Shown: positions 1 through 5,656, counted from the stretch's first letter. The stretch: DNA of 13,407 nucleotides from Candidatus Omnitrophota bacterium (GCA_018825725.1 JAHKBC010000281.1:1-13407); one strand, 5' to 3'. Numbers and translations are program-made. Notes: generated from the letters alone by a model not told the origin.

Positions 1-521
1 TAAATAGAAAAGGTAACGGTTACGTTAAAAGCTACTGTTGAGCTTAAGATAGATAGGCATACGGCAATCGAAGATAAAACTATTAGCTCCCAGAAGGTAA
101 GCAAAAGCGCTTTAACCAGGTCTATTGAGACTGTTTTTTCCTTGAAATAAATTATCACCAGGAATACAATCGACATTAAAAGAAAATTCACAAATACCAA
201 AAGAAAACCGCCCAGAAATTTACCTGCCAAAAATTCAATCCTTTTTATTGGTTTGCTTAAAAGAGTAATGATAGTCTGCTTTTCTATCTCCCGGGGAATC
301 AGCTCCCCGCAGGAAAATATTGCGATAAGGGCCCCAAAAAAAAGAATACCGGCCAGGCCCATATCAATAGCGATTTTTGTTTCGTTTGAAGGAGATAAAA
401 AGTTAAAGAAGCGGCCAACGAAAATAATGCCTATGGCAGAAAATAAAAACACATAGAGGATCTTACGGCGGATTGCCTCTTTAAAAGAATTTATGGTTAT
501 TGCCCAAACCTTATTTAACAT
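1..521 (-). CDS. ABC-2 type transporter permease, partial (C-terminus beyond window)
   Basis: Reading leftwards from ATG 521-519 gives an open frame of 173 codons with no stop before the window edge, so the C-terminus is missing. The product starts MLNKVWAITINSFKEAIRRK, a short amphipathic N-terminus typical of ABC-2 permeases. Four strongly hydrophobic segments follow, at about residues 21-40, 55-80, 100-125 and 135-160. Between the second and third is a polar loop (ELIPREIEKQTIITLLSKPIK) resembling the cytoplasmic coupling region of NosY/Gld-type permeases. The start lies 11 bases inside the end of the upstream ATPase gene in another frame, so the two are almost certainly translationally coupled and form one transporter in the inner membrane. 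Substrate cannot be read from the sequence. Family assignment is fairly safe; function is unknown. Confidence 0.8.
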   Translation of the reverse strand, partial: MLNKVWAITINSFKEAIRRKILYVFLFSAIGIIFVGRFFNFLSPSNETKIAIDMGLAGILFFGALIAIFSCGELIPREIEKQTIITLLSKPIKRIEFLAGKFLGGFLLVFVNFLLMSIVFLVIIYFKEKTVSIDLVKALLLTFWELIVLSSIAVCLSILSSTVAFNVTVTFSI

Positions 522-1347
522 TCTCTGAATCCTTAATTATACTGCGGAATAACTCATCCAGGGATTGATTAGGATAACCGATATCCACCTCGGTTTCTTC
601 AATGTTTTTTATCAAGGCTAAGATTTTATCCCTGATAGCTGGTTCTTTAGTTTTAATATTAATCTGGATTTCATCATCTTTCTTCAAAAGTTCAGAGAGC
701 CGGCCTTCTTTTACCAGTACTCCCTTATAAAGAACAGCGATTTTGTCGCAGGCGCTTTCAACCTCCGAAAGCAAGTGGCTGCAAAGCAAAATAGTTTTTC
801 CTTCGGCCTTTAATTTTAATAATAAATCCCGGACCTGGAATGCCCCTAGCGGATCTAAACCTACAGTCGGCTCATCCAATAATAAAAAATCCGGGTCATT
901 AATCAGGCTTACGGCTAAGCCCATCCTCTGGAGCATCCCCTTAGAGAAAGCACCCAATCTCCTCTTTCTATAATCCGATAAGCTGACCAGATTAATTAAT
1001 TCTTCTATTCTTATTTTCCTTAATTTTTTGGGGATATTAAAAAGCCGGGCAAAGAAATCTAAAACCTCAACCGGATTTAAGAAAGGGTAATATTGAGGAG
1101 TCTCAGGCAAAAATCCGATCCGATATTTTATTGAGATATCCCTGGGGTCCTGCCCTAGAACCCGGACGCTGCCTTTTGTGGGAAAAAGGACCCCTAGAAG
1201 GATCTTAATCAAAGTGGTTTTTCCTGAGCCATTTGGCCCCAGGAGCCCGAAGATCTCTCCTTGCTTTAAGGTTAAATTTAAATCCGCCAAAGCAATAACT
1301 TTTGTAAAATTTTTACCTAATCCCCGGGTTTCAACTACAATATCCAT
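511..1347 (-). CDS. ABC transporter ATP-binding protein (ABC-2 exporter class)
   Basis: A 278-residue nucleotide-binding domain that should power the adjacent permease. Visible motifs in order are Walker A GPNGSGKTT (37-45), a Q-loop region with Glu (FLPE, 79-82) as is common in this subfamily, signature FSKGMLQR (134-141), Walker B LLLDEPTVGLDP (155-166) with catalytic Glu159, and the switch His191 in LLCSHLL. About 70 residues after the switch form the C-terminal extension usual in CcmA/NatA/GldA-like ATPases. The start at 1347 gives the canonical beta-strand before Walker A and lies three bases after the preceding stop; no strong SD is visible, so coupling to the upstream gene is likely. 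It is the fourth gene of the operon beginning at the 2910-2882 promoter. The transported substrate is not deducible. Confidence 0.93.
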   Translation of the reverse strand: MDIVVETRGLGKNFTKVIALADLNLTLKQGEIFGLLGPNGSGKTTLIKILLGVLFPTKGSVRVLGQDPRDISIKYRIGFLPETPQYYPFLNPVEVLDFFARLFNIPKKLRKIRIEELINLVSLSDYRKRRLGAFSKGMLQRMGLAVSLINDPDFLLLDEPTVGLDPLGAFQVRDLLLKLKAEGKTILLCSHLLSEVESACDKIAVLYKGVLVKEGRLSELLKKDDEIQINIKTKEPAIRDKILALIKNIEETEVDIGYPNQSLDELFRSIIKDSENVK

Positions 1348-1350
1348 ATT

Positions 1351-1938
1351 TTATCGTTTAAATTTTATGGAAGCTAGAATGCGACGGAATGTCTCTTCCT
1401 GACTTTTATCGCTAAGGTATAGGGCTTTAAAAAAAAATTTCTCCCCCGGCAGATTATTAGATTCGAACAAAAAAAGCCAGTTACGCTCGACTATACCGCA
1501 AGACCGTTTAATCCAAAGAACAATATTCTTAAATCCCCTGGTTTTGTTTTGGAATAAAATGTCTTTCTGATAAATCTCTCCAAAATTATATTCGGGTTCG
1601 CTCTTGACTCCAGGATCTTTTTTTAAAGGCGGTAGTAACTCTTTCCAATTAAAATCTTGCTTATCCCAAGAAAAAACCAGGTACCAGTTGTATCTTTGGA
1701 AATGAAATTGCTGAGAAAAAACAACTTCTCCTTTTTCTTTATTTCCCCGGATAACGGCCAGAGGCCAATTATTAGGCGCCTTGAAGAAAAATCCAGATGT
1801 TTCTATTGTTTTGTCCCAGCCCGGAAAGAGATTTACTTTTCCTTCATTCCTTAATAATCGATATAAATTAAGGCTAACAATAAGAAAGATTGCTGCGGTT
1901 ATATAAAAAAATTTATTTTTGTAAAAATACAAAGGCAT
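1351..1938 (-). CDS. Single-pass membrane protein of unknown function
   Basis: A 195-residue product that I do not recognise. Residues about 10-27 (FFYITAAIFLIVSLNLY) form one hydrophobic segment after a short basic N-terminus, so it is either a signal anchor or an uncleaved signal peptide. The remaining 165 residues look like a globular extracytoplasmic domain rich in aromatic residues (PNNWPLAVIRG, RYNWYLVFSWD). The domain ends RRILASIKFKR, a pattern often seen at the end of PsbP/Mog1-like alpha-beta domains; this is only a resemblance. The start is 6 bases after the pseudopilin stop and its own stop is 3 bases before the ABC ATPase ATG, so it is part of the same operon. The context suggests an envelope role linked to the pseudopilin and the transporter. 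Confidence 0.7.
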   Translation of the reverse strand: MPLYFYKNKFFYITAAIFLIVSLNLYRLLRNEGKVNLFPGWDKTIETSGFFFKAPNNWPLAVIRGNKEKGEVVFSQQFHFQRYNWYLVFSWDKQDFNWKELLPPLKKDPGVKSEPEYNFGEIYQKDILFQNKTRGFKNIVLWIKRSCGIVERNWLFLFESNNLPGEKFFFKALYLSDKSQEETFRRILASIKFKR

Positions 1939-1944
1939 TTAAAA

Positions 1945-2430
1945 TCATTCTAAATAAACTACGAGGTCATCACCGGCTGGTGCCCTTACAGTAGTAAAGC
2001 AGGTTTGGCGCGTCTTATCTGGGCCAAGACAAGCGACAAAAGCAAACCAGCCATCAGGCCTTGATCTCCAGAGGTATGTCCCGCAGCCGCCACCCCAGGG
2101 AGATTGAGTAATATCTCTATTTAGATACCTGGTAGCGCCATACGTAGTAGACATAAGACAAACATTCCCAAAGCCGCAACCGCCGCGCACTGTCCGTCCG
2201 ATATAACAGCTATCATTCCAGCCGTTGCCACTAATATCGCCTGGCCAGCTATTGCGGTCATCGTAATAGGCCAGGATAGCAACTGCTAAGGATTGCAGCT
2301 CTGAATTCGCCTTTGCTATTTTTGCTTTATTGATTAAGTTAGTTGCGTTGGGCAAAACCGTAGTAGCCAAAATACCGATAATCGCCACCACAACCATCAC
2401 TTCCACAAGAGTAAAGCCTTTGTCTTTCAT
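1945..2430 (-). CDS. GspG-like type II secretion pseudopilin (copy A)
   Basis: A 161-residue protein with a type III (prepilin) signal: MKDKG, then FTLVE and the hydrophobic VMVVVAIIGILATTVLP helix. PilD-type cleavage is expected after Gly5, leaving Phe1 and Glu5 in the mature protein. A pilin helix follows (ATNLINKAKIAKANSELQSLA). The globular part keeps the GspG-type SPWG...Y..D pattern and ends in an acidic GDDLVVYLE. Six cysteines sit in the globular domain, an even number that could form disulfides in the periplasm; copy B has only two. ATG 2430 is preferred over the GTG three codons upstream because AGGTGG lies 5 bases before it. It is 30 bases downstream of the zinc-ribbon gene and is followed by the unknown membrane protein. 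Pseudopilin class is certain; GspG versus another pseudopilin is probable. Confidence 0.9.
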   Translation of the reverse strand: MKDKGFTLVEVMVVVAIIGILATTVLPNATNLINKAKIAKANSELQSLAVAILAYYDDRNSWPGDISGNGWNDSCYIGRTVRGGCGFGNVCLMSTTYGATRYLNRDITQSPWGGGCGTYLWRSRPDGWFAFVACLGPDKTRQTCFTTVRAPAGDDLVVYLE

Positions 2431-2460
2431 TATAACCACCTTCTAGAAGTTATAATAGAT

Positions 2461-2859
2461 TTATTTCATCTGGCTTAATTGCGGAGAGCCGCATCTAGGG
2501 CAAACAGTAGGTAAGCCGGACTTTATTTTAGCCGACTTCTTTTCGTCAGACAATTTTGCCAGCTCTTTAGGCGAGAGAGGTTTTGAGCTTGACCTCCAGT
2601 TAATTAACCACCCTTCCCAGCCGCACTTTTGGCATTTTAATTTTGTAGCCGGATATAAAACCCTGGCCCCTGTCTTCGGATTAACAACTGGGCCTTGAGT
2701 GCCTATAGGGACATTCATCTCGAAAACTTCATCTGCGCCCTCAGCCATAAACGCCATTCTTATTTTTTTCGGCTGCAACAAAATAATGACCAATATAATA
2801 GAAAATATTAAGATTACACCTGCGATTAGACCTATAACCTTATTTTCTTTCCAATCCAT
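2461..2859 (-). CDS. Membrane-anchored zinc-ribbon protein (copy A)
   Basis: A 132-residue protein of unknown function. After MDWKENK there is one transmembrane helix (residues about 8-28), then QPKK, a short beta-rich segment, and a zinc ribbon formed by C76-x2-C79 (CQKCGWEG) and C120-x2-C123 (CPRCG). A 36-residue lysine/serine-rich linker separates the knuckles. The start at 2859 was chosen because GGAGGG lies four bases upstream and the paralogue starts with the same eight residues; an earlier in-frame ATG at 2880 lacks an SD and lies almost on the promoter -10. It is the first gene after the promoter and is followed by a pseudopilin. The arrangement suggests an accessory of pseudopilin biogenesis or assembly, which is inference. 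QPKK after the helix suggests, by the positive-inside rule, that the ribbon faces the cytoplasm. Confidence 0.82.
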   Translation of the reverse strand: MDWKENKVIGLIAGVILIFSIILVIILLQPKKIRMAFMAEGADEVFEMNVPIGTQGPVVNPKTGARVLYPATKLKCQKCGWEGWLINWRSSSKPLSPKELAKLSDEKKSAKIKSGLPTVCPRCGSPQLSQMK

Positions 2860-2954
2860 ATATCCCTCCACTATTAACATAAGTATACATTACATAATCA
2901 TAGTTGTCAAATTTCGATTAACCGGGATTTATATATGGAAGAGGGGACGTTTCT
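2832..2954. repeat. Duplicated promoter/5' region, copy A
   Basis: This segment matches 4010-4135 almost base for base from the zinc-ribbon start codons through the promoter (about six differences across the first 90 bases). It then diverges a little and ends with a shared GGGGACGTTTCT. It marks the boundary of a tandem duplication of the zinc-ribbon/pseudopilin module. Confidence 0.85.
2882..2910 (-). promoter_or_regulatory. Sigma70-type promoter of copy A operon
   Basis: On the minus strand TTGACA (2910-2905) and TATACT (2887-2882) are separated by exactly 17 bases. Transcription should start near 2875, giving a very short leader that carries GGAGGG before the ATG at 2859. It should drive the zinc-ribbon, pseudopilin, unknown-protein, ATPase and permease genes, because no terminator is visible between them. 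Confidence 0.85.
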
Positions 2955-3091
2955 GCTTTAACAACTGAAGGGGCCCGGGCTATAACAGCTTCCTTAAAGA
3001 TATGGCTGCGGCTGGTATAAAAATAAGAATTAATTGCCGCTAATAGCAGTATGGCTAGAATAATAAAACTATTTTTCTGGAAATTTGTCAT
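2918..3091 (-). CDS. Small single-pass membrane ORF between the two modules
   Basis: A 57-residue open frame starting MTNFQKNSFIILAILLLAAI. Residues 8-20 form a short hydrophobic segment, and the tail is neutral to basic and proline-containing, ending NPG. It lies downstream of the terminator of copy B and its last codons run into the -35 region of the copy A promoter. No SD precedes the ATG, but TATAAT lies only eight bases upstream, so a leaderless message is conceivable. Its C-terminal codons include the repeated GGGGACGTTTCT segment. I do not recognise it. Pilin-module context and a membrane helix make it a candidate small protein, but a chance ORF is possible. Confidence 0.4.
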   Translation of the reverse strand: MTNFQKNSFIILAILLLAAINSYFYTSRSHIFKEAVIARAPSVVKAETSPLPYINPG

Positions 3092-3121
3092 ATCGCTTTA
3101 TTATATTTTACCATATAAATT

Positions 3122-3154
3122 AAAAAGGCTGAATAATTTTGTCTTCAGCCTTTT
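3122..3154 (-). terminator. Rho-independent terminator of copy B module
   Basis: A perfect 10-bp stem, AAAAGGCTGA against TCAGCCTTTT, with a 13-base loop. Read on the minus strand, the 3' arm ends in a run of T followed by AATTTAT. It sits about 40 bases after the stop of the copy B pseudopilin. The A-rich opposite arm may let it work in both directions. Confidence 0.85.
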
Positions 3155-3191
3155 GGTATGTAATAAAATCTAGAAAAAATGTTTTCTAAAT

Positions 3192-3659
3192 TTATCTTAT
3201 CCAGACAACAACATCATCCCCCACAGCTGCATTACCCCAGCGGTAAGGAGAACCACCTCCACAGCTTTTATCCTGTCCGCGGCTCATAACAAAAGAATGG
3301 CCAGTGGCATAATTGCTGCAGCTAAAAAAACGGTAAGCTAAATTCCAGGGGTCATTTTCAATTCTCTTCTGCAAATACCTTTTTGCTGCTCCAGTTGCCA
3401 TCAGATATGTATTAAGCCACTGCCCATCCTGGGCAATACGGATATTGCCTCCGGGATACGTTCCGGTATTATCGTCTACATATGCCAATATTCCGACAGT
3501 AATAGAGTTTACATCTGCCTGGGCTTTGGCCTTACGAGCTTTATCCACAAGACCGCTCACCTGAGGTGTTATGGTAGCAGTAAGAATACCAATTATTGCT
3601 ACTACAACCATAATTTCAACCAGCGTAAAGCCTGTATTGACTTTTTTATCTCTTAGCAT
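3192..3659 (-). CDS. GspG-like type II secretion pseudopilin (copy B)
   Basis: A 155-residue pseudopilin. The ten-residue leader MLRDKKVNTG precedes FTLVEIMVVVAIIGIL, so cleavage by the prepilin peptidase is expected after Gly10 with Glu at mature position 5. The globular domain carries the GspG-type DPWNLAYRF motif, a SRGQDK segment and a C-terminal GDDVVVWIR, which correspond to the calcium-binding and beta-sheet end of major pseudopilins. Only two cysteines are present, unlike the six of copy A. GAGAGGG six bases upstream of the ATG is a good SD. It follows the copy B zinc-ribbon gene by 36 bases and is the last gene before a terminator. Outside the signal helix it is clearly divergent from copy A, so the two products are not redundant copies of recent origin. 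Confidence 0.92.
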   Translation of the reverse strand: MLRDKKVNTGFTLVEIMVVVAIIGILTATITPQVSGLVDKARKAKAQADVNSITVGILAYVDDNTGTYPGGNIRIAQDGQWLNTYLMATGAAKRYLQKRIENDPWNLAYRFFSCSNYATGHSFVMSRGQDKSCGGGSPYRWGNAAVGDDVVVWIR

Positions 3660-3695
3660 AAGGCCCTCTCTACTTAAAGCCCCATAAGATAATTA

Positions 3696-4037
3696 TTACT
3701 TAATAGATCTAAGGTATATTGTTTGAGCTCTACAATTAGGACATCTGGGGTCAACTGGTTCGCCCGGTTTTTTGAAAGTAATCACGTATCCCTCCCAACC
3801 GCATTTTTCGCATTTTACCTTTGAAGCAGGATACAAATCCATCATTTTAGTTTTAGGATTAAGCAAAGGAAACTTAGCGCCATTGGGAACTTTCCCAGTA
3901 AAAATTTCTTGGTTTGAATCTGACATAAGCATTACCAATGTTTTCTTAGGCTGTAAGATAATAACAATCATAATGATACATAGCACCAATACTGCCCCTG
4001 CCCCAATAGCTATAACCTTATTTTCTTTCCAGTCCAT
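3696..4037 (-). CDS. Membrane-anchored zinc-ribbon protein (copy B)
   Basis: A 113-residue paralogue of the protein encoded at 2461-2859. It begins with the same MDWKENKV, has one transmembrane helix (about 8-28) ending in QPKK, shares NPKT at 60-63 and LYPA at 68-71, and carries a zinc ribbon C76-x2-C79 (CEKCGWEG) with C99-x2-C102 (CPNC). Alignment with copy A is gap-free to residue 83; copy A then has 21 additional residues between the knuckles. The start at 4037 is set by GGAGGG four bases upstream; a GTG four codons earlier overlaps that SD and is unlikely. It is the first gene of a two-gene unit with the copy B pseudopilin. Function is unknown; repeated pairing with pseudopilins implies a shared process. 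Confidence 0.82.
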   Translation of the reverse strand: MDWKENKVIAIGAGAVLVLCIIMIVIILQPKKTLVMLMSDSNQEIFTGKVPNGAKFPLLNPKTKMMDLYPASKVKCEKCGWEGYVITFKKPGEPVDPRCPNCRAQTIYLRSIK

Positions 4038-4135
4038 ATATCCCTCCACTATTCACATAAGTATACATTACAAAATCATAGTTGTCAAATTCCAATTAAC
4101 CGTGACCTATATATAGGAAAATAGGGGACGTTTCT
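4010..4135. repeat. Duplicated promoter/5' region, copy B
   Basis: Partner of 2832-2954. It contains the first zinc-ribbon codons, the SD, the promoter, and the terminal GGGGACGTTTCT at 4124-4135. Base identity here is much higher than in the rest of the paralogous genes. Confidence 0.85.
4060..4088 (-). promoter_or_regulatory. Sigma70-type promoter of copy B module
   Basis: On the minus strand TTGACA (4088-4083) and TATACT (4065-4060) are separated by 17 bases, the same layout and nearly the same flanks as copy A. The two modules are therefore probably expressed under the same conditions. Confidence 0.85.
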
Positions 4136-4185
4136 ATTTTTTCTCCTACTGATATCCTGCCGAACAAATTTTAATTTCAAACCTA

Positions 4186-4300
4186 ATCTAATAGATGCCC
4201 TTGGCGAGGCGTGTTTTGAGCGACGCGCCAAATCCCAAAATCACCAAATATTTCCATTAGATACTGTTCCTTTCTGCGTCTATTGAAAGTAGAAAGGAGG
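4186..4300 (+). promoter_or_regulatory. Candidate structured 5' leader with SD-masking hairpin
   Basis: Three nested or successive pairings can be read. A closing stem ATCTAAT (4186-4192) pairs with ATTAGAT (4256-4262). Inside it TTGGCG (4201-4206) pairs with CGCCAA (4226-4231), continued by CGT/ACG. A downstream hairpin CCTTTCT (4269-4275) pairs with AGAAAGG (4291-4297). The last hairpin takes in half of the SD AAAGGAGG (4293-4300) of the 19-codon ORF, which is a typical translational-control layout. I match it to no known riboswitch. Confidence 0.4.
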
Positions 4301-4311
4301 AAGCGCCCAAG

Positions 4312-4371
4312 ATGGGGATAAATTATCAGGCCTTTATCTACGAGGTCCTACATAAGATTGCCCAGGCTTAA
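4312..4371 (+). CDS. 19-codon ORF (leader peptide or 5' part of a broken gene)
   Basis: ATG 4312 follows a full AAAGGAGG at 11 bases and encodes MGINYQAFIYEVLHKIAQA before TAA. The next codon is the ATG of the 69-residue ORF, in the same frame. Either it is a translated leader whose termination feeds the next start, or one 89-codon gene has been split by a stop codon. The strong SD favours real translation. The peptide has no recognisable domain. Confidence 0.4.
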   Translation: MGINYQAFIYEVLHKIAQA

Positions 4372-4581
4372 ATGAAAAAGAAGACTAAAAAGAGCACACA
4401 AGAGTTATCCAGAAAGGTATTGCGTTATCGCATTAAAGCATTAGAAAATGAGAATCGTCTTTGCGAGCAAAATCCAACATTAATGCCCAACGTCAAAATG
4501 GCCAATATTGAATTGATTAAAAGTGATTTGGATGCTCTAAAGAAAGTCTTGCTAAAACTAGGACTTGTTTCTAGTTTTTAA
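4372..4581 (+). CDS. Small basic protein of unknown function
   Basis: A 69-residue product, very basic at its N-terminus (MKKKTKKSTQ), then predicted mostly helical with heptad-like leucine and isoleucine spacing (LRYRIKALENENRL, LIKSDLDALKKVLLKLGL). No domain is recognised; a nucleic-acid-binding or coiled-coil role is only a guess. It has no SD of its own and begins at the base after the stop of an in-frame 19-codon ORF that does have one. It should therefore be made by translational coupling or re-initiation, unless the intervening TAA marks a broken longer gene. After its stop an inverted repeat TAACCTT/AAGGTTA (4579-4610) is present but lacks a T-run, so it is not a convincing terminator. 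Confidence 0.5.
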   Translation: MKKKTKKSTQELSRKVLRYRIKALENENRLCEQNPTLMPNVKMANIELIKSDLDALKKVLLKLGLVSSF

Positions 4582-4664
4582 CCTTGTCTTCTAGAGCGAT
4601 TTAAAGGTTATAAGCGGGGGCTTGGGCTGGATTTGAGTGCAGCTTTGGACCTCTCAATATCTCC

Positions 4665-4693
4665 TTGACCCTATCTATTTAGTGGTATATAAT
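4665..4693 (+). promoter_or_regulatory. Sigma70-type promoter of nadE
   Basis: TTGACC (4665-4670) and a perfect TATAAT (4688-4693) are separated by 17 bases. Initiation near 4700 gives a leader of about 80-110 bases before the NAD synthase start. Confidence 0.85.
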
Positions 4694-4707
4694 TTATAAA
4701 CTAATCG

Positions 4708-4719
4708 TAGTATATACTA
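4708..4719. promoter_or_regulatory. 12-bp perfect palindrome, candidate operator
   Basis: TAGTATATACTA is self-complementary and lies about 8-19 bases after the expected transcription start of nadE, where a bound repressor would block elongation or clearance. AT-rich palindromes can occur by chance, so this is tentative. Confidence 0.35.
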
Positions 4720-4755
4720 TTCTTCACCTTCGCCATCTGAGTCTTAAGTTAGAGA

Positions 4756-4809
4756 AACACCGGCTTGGTGGATGTCACTAAATGGCAACAGCGTTGCCTG
4801 ATGGGTGTT
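4756..4809 (+). promoter_or_regulatory. Leader with mutually exclusive hairpins before nadE
   Basis: AACACC (4756-4761) can pair with GGTGTT (4804-4809), enclosing a perfect hairpin GGCAAC-agc-GTTGCC (4784-4798). Alternatively CACC (4758-4761) pairs with GGTG (4767-4770). The two options share bases and cannot form together, and they cover both weak SD candidates for the two possible nadE starts. No known riboswitch class is matched. Confidence 0.35.
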
Positions 4810-4811
4810 AC

Positions 4812-5528
4812 ATGAAGAAAAAGATTGTAAATTGGATTAAGAAGCAGGTTAGATTAAGCGGCGCCAAAGGCATTATTTTAGGCCTTTCTGGCGGCATTGA
4901 TTCTGCTGTGATTCTAGCTTTGGCTAAAGAGGCAGTGGGAAAGAATAAGGTTTTGGCTTTAATCTTACCATGCCACAGCCAGAAGCAGGATATGATCGAT
5001 GCTAAATTAACTGCCAAAAGGTTCGGAATAAAGACTAAAACCATAGATTTATCTAAGGCCTATGATACTTTAATGGGCCTTTTTCCGAAAGGAAACCGCT
5101 TAAGCCAGGCTAATCTGAAACCACGTTTAAGAATGATGACTCTGTATTATTTTGCCAATAACCTGAATTACCTGGTTTGCGGCACAGGAAATAAATCCGA
5201 GATTATGGTGGGTTATTCTACTAAATATGGGGACGCAGGCGTGGATATCTTGCCTATAGGAAGTCTTTTAAAGAGCCAGGTCAGGCAATTAGCCTGGGCC
5301 TTGAATGTTCCTGAACCGATTATGTCAAAAGCTCCTACTGCCGGGCTATGGCCGGACCAGACTGATGAAGGTGAGATGGGGATAACTTATCCGGAGTTAG
5401 ATGATATCCTTATGGCTTTGGAGAAAAAGGTAAGGCAGATTCTTCCTTTATATAAAGTGAAAAAAGTCAAAGCAATGGTTAAGAGGTCTGAGCATAAGAG
5501 AAGATTGCCGCAGATTTGTTATATTTAG
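4812..5528 (+). CDS. nadE: Ammonia-dependent NAD+ synthase
   Basis: Catalyses the last step of NAD+ formation: deamido-NAD+ is adenylated with ATP and amidated with ammonia. Numbering from ATG 4812, the ATP-pyrophosphatase P-loop SGGIDS is at 26-31. Further NadE motifs are LPCHSQKQD, LNYLVCGTGNKSE, YSTKYGDAGVDILPI, and APTAGLWPDQTDEGEMGITYPELD. The C-terminus keeps the SEHKRRLPQ motif. At 238 residues it is the short ammonia-using form; there is no N-terminal glutaminase domain. An in-frame ATG at 4782 would add MATALPDGCY. I prefer 4812 because the extra codons are encoded by a perfect hairpin and the family's conserved helix starts at KKKIVNWIK, but 4782 has the slightly better SD (GGTGG). 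It stands alone behind its own promoter. Confidence 0.93.
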   Translation: MKKKIVNWIKKQVRLSGAKGIILGLSGGIDSAVILALAKEAVGKNKVLALILPCHSQKQDMIDAKLTAKRFGIKTKTIDLSKAYDTLMGLFPKGNRLSQANLKPRLRMMTLYYFANNLNYLVCGTGNKSEIMVGYSTKYGDAGVDILPIGSLLKSQVRQLAWALNVPEPIMSKAPTAGLWPDQTDEGEMGITYPELDDILMALEKKVRQILPLYKVKKVKAMVKRSEHKRRLPQICYI

Positions 5529-5540
5529 CGGTAGGTGTTC

Positions 5541-5586
5541 TAACTCCGATAGCCTAGTATTGTATTAAAAGCTCTCGGAGTAAATT
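5541..5586 (+). repeat. Tandem hairpin repeat, copy 1
   Basis: Direct repeat of 5612-5656. ACTCCGA and TCGGAGT form the basal 7-bp stem; AGC/GCT and TAGTA/TATTA extend it to a small loop. Ends in TAAATT. It lies in the nadE-lrp gap. Confidence 0.75.
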
Positions 5587-5611
5587 AGCGAGCAAGAAAA
5601 TAAAGATAATT

Positions 5612-5656
5612 TAACTCCGATAGCCTAGTATCGTGCTATAGCTCTCGGAGTAAATT
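5612..5656 (+). repeat. Tandem hairpin repeat, copy 2
   Basis: Same element as 5541-5586, one base shorter. Basal stem and AGC/GCT are identical, while the upper stem is TAGTA/TGCTA. The differences between copies convert G-U to G-C and U-A to U-G, so pairing is kept. This favours a structured RNA over a random repeat. It lies 39 bases upstream of the Lrp-type gene. Confidence 0.75.

Noticed and set aside
3772-4116. Plus-strand open frame over the copy B zinc-ribbon gene and promoter
   Set aside because: The minus strand has a paralogue with zinc-ribbon motifs, SD and promoter; the plus frame arises from complementing it.
4201-4231. TTGGCG/CGCCAA hairpin as a terminator for the upstream module
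   Set aside because: No T-run follows on either strand, and the copy B module is transcribed away from it.
4784-4798. nadE leader as a known NAD+, TPP, cobalamin or c-di-GMP riboswitch
   Set aside because: The conserved core bases of these classes, as I know them, are not present; only local hairpins can be supported.
5541-5656. Two similar repeats separated by a spacer, as in a minimal CRISPR array
   Set aside because: Only two copies, each is a long self-complementary hairpin with internal differences, and no cas gene is nearby.
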